Shown: piece after piece, positions 15,066-20,138 of the stretch
Position numbering within the stretch: position 1 is the stretch's first letter
Layout: each line of letters starts with the position of its first letter
DNA from: Planctomycetaceae bacterium
GTDB taxonomy: Bacteria > Planctomycetota > Planctomycetia > Pirellulales > Pirellulaceae
Reading direction: 5' to 3'
Assembly: GCA_022614795.1 (NCBI GenBank)
Contig: JAKEHX010000408.1
Coordinates: 1-20,138, forward strand
DNA: 20,138 nucleotides
The notes under the pieces: generated by a model
Seen by the model: the letters and a program-made list of their open reading frames with translations, nothing else
The model's database searches: none
What the model was told of the DNA's origin: nothing
Position numbers and translations under genes: made by a program

Positions 15066-15923
15066 ATGATTATCGACTGCCATTGCCACGCGGGAACGGG
15101 AGACGGGCTGACCGGCCCCTGGGACACGCGTGCCCCGCTGGCCGCCTACTTGCGGCAGGCATCAGCCGCGGGGATCGATCGCACGGTGCTCTTCGCGGCC
15201 TTTCATTCCGATTATCGCGTCGCCAATCGCATGGTCGGCGATATCGTTCGCCGAAATCCGCGGCGCTTCTACGGCTTCGCCTTCGTCCATGCCGACCGCG
15301 ACCGCGGACGGATCCTGCCCATGGTCCGCGAAACCGTGCGCGAGTTCGGGTTTCGCGGCATCAAGCTGCACCGCTTCGACGCCCGAATCACGCGAGAAGT
15401 CTGCGAAGCGGCCCGGTCACTGAAGCTGCCGGTCCTCTATGACGTGATGGGTGAGGTCTCGGTCGTCGAGCTGCTGGCCACGGAGTATCCCGATGTGTCG
15501 TTCATCATTCCCCACCTGGGAAGCTTCTCGGACGATTGGCGGGCCCAGCAAGCGCTCATCGATCCGCTCGCCAGGCACGCCAACATCTTCACCGATACCA
15601 GCGGCGTCCGTCGCTTCTCCCTCTTGGAAGAGGCCTGCCGCCGCGCCGGGCCGCACAAGGTCCTGTTCGGCTCGGACGGGCCTTGGCTCCACCCGGGCCT
15701 CGAACTGGCCAAGATCAAACTGTTGCGTCTGGCGCCCGCGGCCTTGCGCCTGGTGCTGGGCGGCAACTGGCTGCGGCTGACGCAGGGCGCGGGACGAGTC
15801 ACAACCGTGGCCGCGTTTGCCGTGGCGGCCACTTTCAGCGAGCGCGAAGCGGGCGCCGCGCCTCGCCCGCCGAGGGCCGATCCGTGGGAGCCCGTCGCAG
15901 CCGAAGCGCCGCCGGCTCTTTAG
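15066..15923 (+). CDS. Amidohydrolase family metal-dependent hydrolase (TIM barrel)
   Basis: 285 residues. Belongs to the amidohydrolase type 2 group: the opening MIIDCHCHAG has the metal-binding HxH (H6, H8), GIKLH gives H102, FIIPHLGSF gives H150 and FGSDGPW gives D204. The core ends with the usual LGGNWLRL at about 229-236. Such enzymes hydrolyse or decarboxylate small carboxylate or amide substrates; the substrate here cannot be told. A 50-residue Ala/Pro-rich tail without family similarity follows and is a peculiarity of this copy. No signal peptide, so cytoplasmic. Starts 3 bases after the upstream stop and closes the five-gene set. Confidence 0.87.
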   Translation: MIIDCHCHAGTGDGLTGPWDTRAPLAAYLRQASAAGIDRTVLFAAFHSDYRVANRMVGDIVRRNPRRFYGFAFVHADRDRGRILPMVRETVREFGFRGIKLHRFDARITREVCEAARSLKLPVLYDVMGEVSVVELLATEYPDVSFIIPHLGSFSDDWRAQQALIDPLARHANIFTDTSGVRRFSLLEEACRRAGPHKVLFGSDGPWLHPGLELAKIKLLRLAPAALRLVLGGNWLRLTQGAGRVTTVAAFAVAATFSEREAGAAPRPPRADPWEPVAAEAPPAL

Positions 15924-15949
15924 GATCGGTTTCTCGTAGCCGAAAAGCA

Positions 15950-15991
15950 CCAGAGTTCGGGCGGATTCCTGAAGTCTGGCGACTTCACTAC
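15950..15991. repeat. Interspersed hairpin repeat B, copy 2; possible two-way terminator
   Basis: CCAGAGTTCGGG followed by the perfect hairpin TGAAGTC-TGGC-GACTTCA (15970-15987) and CTAC. It fills the 64-bp gap between the amidohydrolase and the convergent activator gene and overlaps the last 4 bases of the activator, so it could terminate transcription from both sides. No T-run is present. Confidence 0.7.
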
Positions 15992-17376
15992 GGCTCGCGC
16001 AAGGCGCCATTGCCGTCTATCGTCCGCCGCTGCGCCGCGATCCGCATCTGGAGCGCCCGGTCCGTGACCCCCAGCGTCCGGGCCGCTTGCTGCACGTTGC
16101 CGTCGGCCTCGTCGAGCGCGCAGGCCACCGCCGCGCTTTCCGCCAACCGGCCGATTTCCTTGAGCGAAACCCGGCGGGCCACGGCCCGGCGCACTGCCAC
16201 GTGGAACTGGTCTTCCCAGTCCAATTTCACGCCGCCCGCGGGCCGCTGGTCGTCGGGCAGGCAGCCGGGCGTCAGCGGTCCCGCGCCGCTGTAGCGAAGC
16301 ATCATGCGGCTCACCAGGTGCTTCAGCTCGCGCACGTTTCCGGGAAAGGGCTGCGTGACGAGGAACTCTTCCACCGGCGGCGTCAGCTCGGGCGGCGCGG
16401 CATGGCCGCAATGCGACGCGATGAAACGCCTCGCGAGCGGGAGAATGTCCTGCGGCCGCTCGCGCAGCGGCGGCAGGCGGCACGTCCAGCCGGCCAGGCG
16501 ATGATACAAATCGCGGCGGAAGCGGCCCGCCGCTTCTTCCGCGCGCAAGTCGCGGTTAGTCGCACATACCAGCCGAAAATCGGTCTTTTTCCAGGCGTTG
16601 CTCCCGACCGGCTTGTAGGTCTTTTCCTGCACGACGCGGAGCAGCTCCGCCTGAAGCGCACCGGGCAGCTCTCCCACCTCGTCGAGAAACAGCGTACCGC
16701 CGTCAGCCAGCGCGAAGGCGCCGATCCGCTCGGCACTAGCGCCCGTGAACGCCCCTTTCACATGGCCGAAGAATTCGCTCCCCGCAAGCGTCTCGACCAC
16801 GGTCGTGCAATCGACGATCACCAGCTCCCCCTTGTGGCGGCGCGGATCGAGCTGATGGATCAGCCGGGCGACGAGTTCCTTTCCGGTGCCGCTTTCGCCC
16901 GTGACGAGCACGGCAGCCTCGGTGAACCGCGCCGCCTCCACAACCTGCCGCAACACGCCCAGCCAGGGCCGACTTTGGCCCGTGCACGTGCTGGCAACGG
17001 CCGGCGAAGCGGCCAACTCGTCGATCGTCTGCCACCGCTCCAGTCGGGCGGCCACCGACGCTGCCAGGCTAGAAGTGGCGGCTTCCGCTTCGGCGACGAG
17101 CACATCCGAAGCGCCCGCTTGCAAGAGCGGCCAAACCAGGCCGTCGCATGCCCGGGCGCTGATTACCAGCATCCGGCCCCGGTCGCTTCCCGCCGACACC
17201 ATCGACAAGAGCAGCTCGGAGGGCGCGCTGGCCACGATGATTCCCACGGTCGCATTTTCCGTGGTGGGCCGCGGCGGCAACGCCACGTTCAGCCGCGCCA
17301 GCTCGCCTTGCAACTGCCGCGCGAGCGCGACCGCCTCCTCATCGATCGCCTGAATCCAGGCGGCAAGAGAGGCCAT
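15988..17376 (-). CDS. Sigma-54 dependent transcriptional activator (AAA+, Fis-type HTH)
   Basis: 462 residues. Central AAA+ domain: Walker A GESGTGKE (160-167), the sigma-54 contact loop GAFTGA (208-213), Walker B GGTLFLDE (226-233), and the arginine-finger region RFRRDLYHRL (285-294). The C-terminal Fis-type helix-turn-helix is at about 426-448 (GNVQQAARTLGVTDRALQMRI). Residues 40-115 look like a worn receiver-type fold (VGIIVASAP, then RMLVISAR and AGASDVLVAEAEA) without the acidic pocket and phospho-acceptor Asp, so classical phosphotransfer is unlikely. I chose the ATG at 17374-17376 (MASLAAW); the frame is open to 17451. It converges on the five-gene set and is divergent from the sensor kinase gene. 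The only sigma-54 promoter match I found in the window precedes the five-gene set, its likely target. Confidence 0.92.
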   Translation of the reverse strand: MASLAAWIQAIDEEAVALARQLQGELARLNVALPPRPTTENATVGIIVASAPSELLLSMVSAGSDRGRMLVISARACDGLVWPLLQAGASDVLVAEAEAATSSLAASVAARLERWQTIDELAASPAVASTCTGQSRPWLGVLRQVVEAARFTEAAVLVTGESGTGKELVARLIHQLDPRRHKGELVIVDCTTVVETLAGSEFFGHVKGAFTGASAERIGAFALADGGTLFLDEVGELPGALQAELLRVVQEKTYKPVGSNAWKKTDFRLVCATNRDLRAEEAAGRFRRDLYHRLAGWTCRLPPLRERPQDILPLARRFIASHCGHAAPPELTPPVEEFLVTQPFPGNVRELKHLVSRMMLRYSGAGPLTPGCLPDDQRPAGGVKLDWEDQFHVAVRRAVARRVSLKEIGRLAESAAVACALDEADGNVQQAARTLGVTDRALQMRIAAQRRTIDGNGALREP

Positions 17377-17794
17377 GCGACACCCCAGCCATGGAGAACT
17401 GTGTCGTGGCTTCCTGCCGTGGCGACGGCCCGCTGTGAGGGCGCTGAGCACTCCGCTCGTTGGAATCCTCGATCGCTCACATGATGCATCGCTATGGTCG
17501 CGAACTCACGAAACCTTGCCATACCCGTCCCAGGGTAAGTAGCAGGCACATTCCGTGTGCCGTCTGTTAAGAATTCATTTGTCATTTTTCCGCCGCCCGG
17601 CCGTACGCTTTCGTACTCGACAGTCCGCTCGCTCCGCGACCGAAAACTCTTGCGCGGAGTGTTCAACAGGCAGGCAGTTGTCGGCTCTTTCTCACAATCG
17701 AAATCAGGGCGGGTTTGCGGGCGTTTCGCTTGTCACATTTGGGGCCGGGTTGCGCCTTGCCTGGAGGACGCGCAATTGGCAAACGAGCGCCGCC
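17377..17794. other. Divergent intergenic region between activator and kinase genes
   Basis: 418 bases without a credible gene. It carries copy 2 of palindromic repeat A (17539-17570) and a small hairpin GTACG-CTTT-CGTAC (17603-17616). I searched for GG-N10-GC boxes in both directions and found none convincing; no clear -35/-10 either. Promoters for both flanking genes must lie here. Confidence 0.7.
17539..17570. repeat. Interspersed palindromic repeat A, copy 2
   Basis: Same 32-nt element as at 5417-5448, with 3 differences. The core hairpin is GGCACAT-TCC-GTGTGCC with one T/G pair. It sits between two divergent genes rather than after a gene, so termination cannot be its general role. Confidence 0.85.
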
Positions 17795-20026
<2,232 letters not shown>

Positions 20027-20050
20027 CGCTAGGACCTTTAGAAACCAAGG

Positions 20051-20137
20051 CGGATGGGGAGGGATTCGAACCCCCGGTAGCCTTTCGACTACGGCAGTTT
20101 TCAAGACTGCTGCCTTAAACCACTCGGCCACCCATCC
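20051..20137 (-). tRNA. tRNA-Ser (anticodon UGA)
   Basis: 87 nt. The acceptor stem GGATGGG/CCCATCC has seven pairs and a G discriminator, as usual for tRNA-Ser. The anticodon stem GCAGT/ACTGC closes a loop reading CTTGAAA, with anticodon TGA (complement at 20101-20103). A long variable arm (CGTAGTCGAAAGGCTACCG region) and the T loop GGTTCGAATCC are present. The 3' CCA is not encoded. It faces the kinase gene, 24 bases away. Confidence 0.96.
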
Positions 20138-20138
20138 G

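Noticed and set aside
10064..15923. Contractile injection system or phage-tail locus, suggested by the E/Y-rich protein and the peptidase
   Set aside because: No sheath, tube, baseplate, spike or AAA+ loading gene is present in the window.
16087..17484. Plus-strand open frame opposite the sigma-54 activator
   Set aside because: Shadow of a fully recognisable AAA+ gene on the minus strand.
17555..17794. In-frame upstream extension of the kinase gene (80 residues from an ATG at 17555)
   Set aside because: The extension starts inside palindromic repeat A, has no kinase or membrane features, and the typical planctomycete kinase N-terminus begins after the ATG at 17795.

Overview
The window looks like chromosomal DNA of a planctomycete, probably Pirellulales-like. 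The reasons are high GC content; a Ser/Thr kinase with a DWG motif and a typical planctomycetal N-terminal segment; a VIT/VWA secreted protein; and the short repeats scattered between genes, including an AACCCGAAGCGTNAGCGAGG hairpin I recognise from planctomycete genomes. This assignment rests on recognition of style, not on a search.

Region 1 (1-3286) holds housekeeping genes: the 3' part of mtaB (tRNA methylthiotransferase), a convergent GlpG-like rhomboid protease, and nagB (glucosamine-6-phosphate deaminase). The spaces around them carry five different short tandem arrays that all have a 7-nt period. One of them forms the end of the mtaB reading frame.

Region 2 (3287-9727) encodes two exported proteins: a di-heme c-type cytochrome of the RoxA/di-heme peroxidase type, whose last residues appear to be lost to a one-base frameshift, and a 1336-residue VIT plus VWA protein with secretin-like small domains. 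A decamer array and a mobile-looking hairpin repeat lie between them. A long 20-bp-arm hairpin ends the region.

Region 3 (about 9900-20026) is the most interesting. Five closely spaced + strand genes (10064-15923) encode an acidic Tyr/Glu-rich protein with a glycine-zipper segment, an HExxH metallopeptidase-like protein, a beta-domain plus large helical protein of unknown function, a Cys-knuckle protein with a poly-Gly linker, and an amidohydrolase. The set is preceded by a good sigma-54 promoter match (GG-N10-GC with TTGCA) and upstream dyads. It is followed by a convergent sigma-54 activator gene, and then by a divergent membrane Ser/Thr kinase with a Cache-like sensor. The simplest reading, which is inference, is one regulatory unit: the kinase senses a signal outside the cytoplasm, the AAA+ activator fires the sigma-54 promoter, and the five-gene set is expressed. 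I know no named system with this composition.

A tRNA-Ser(UGA) gene on the minus strand closes the window.
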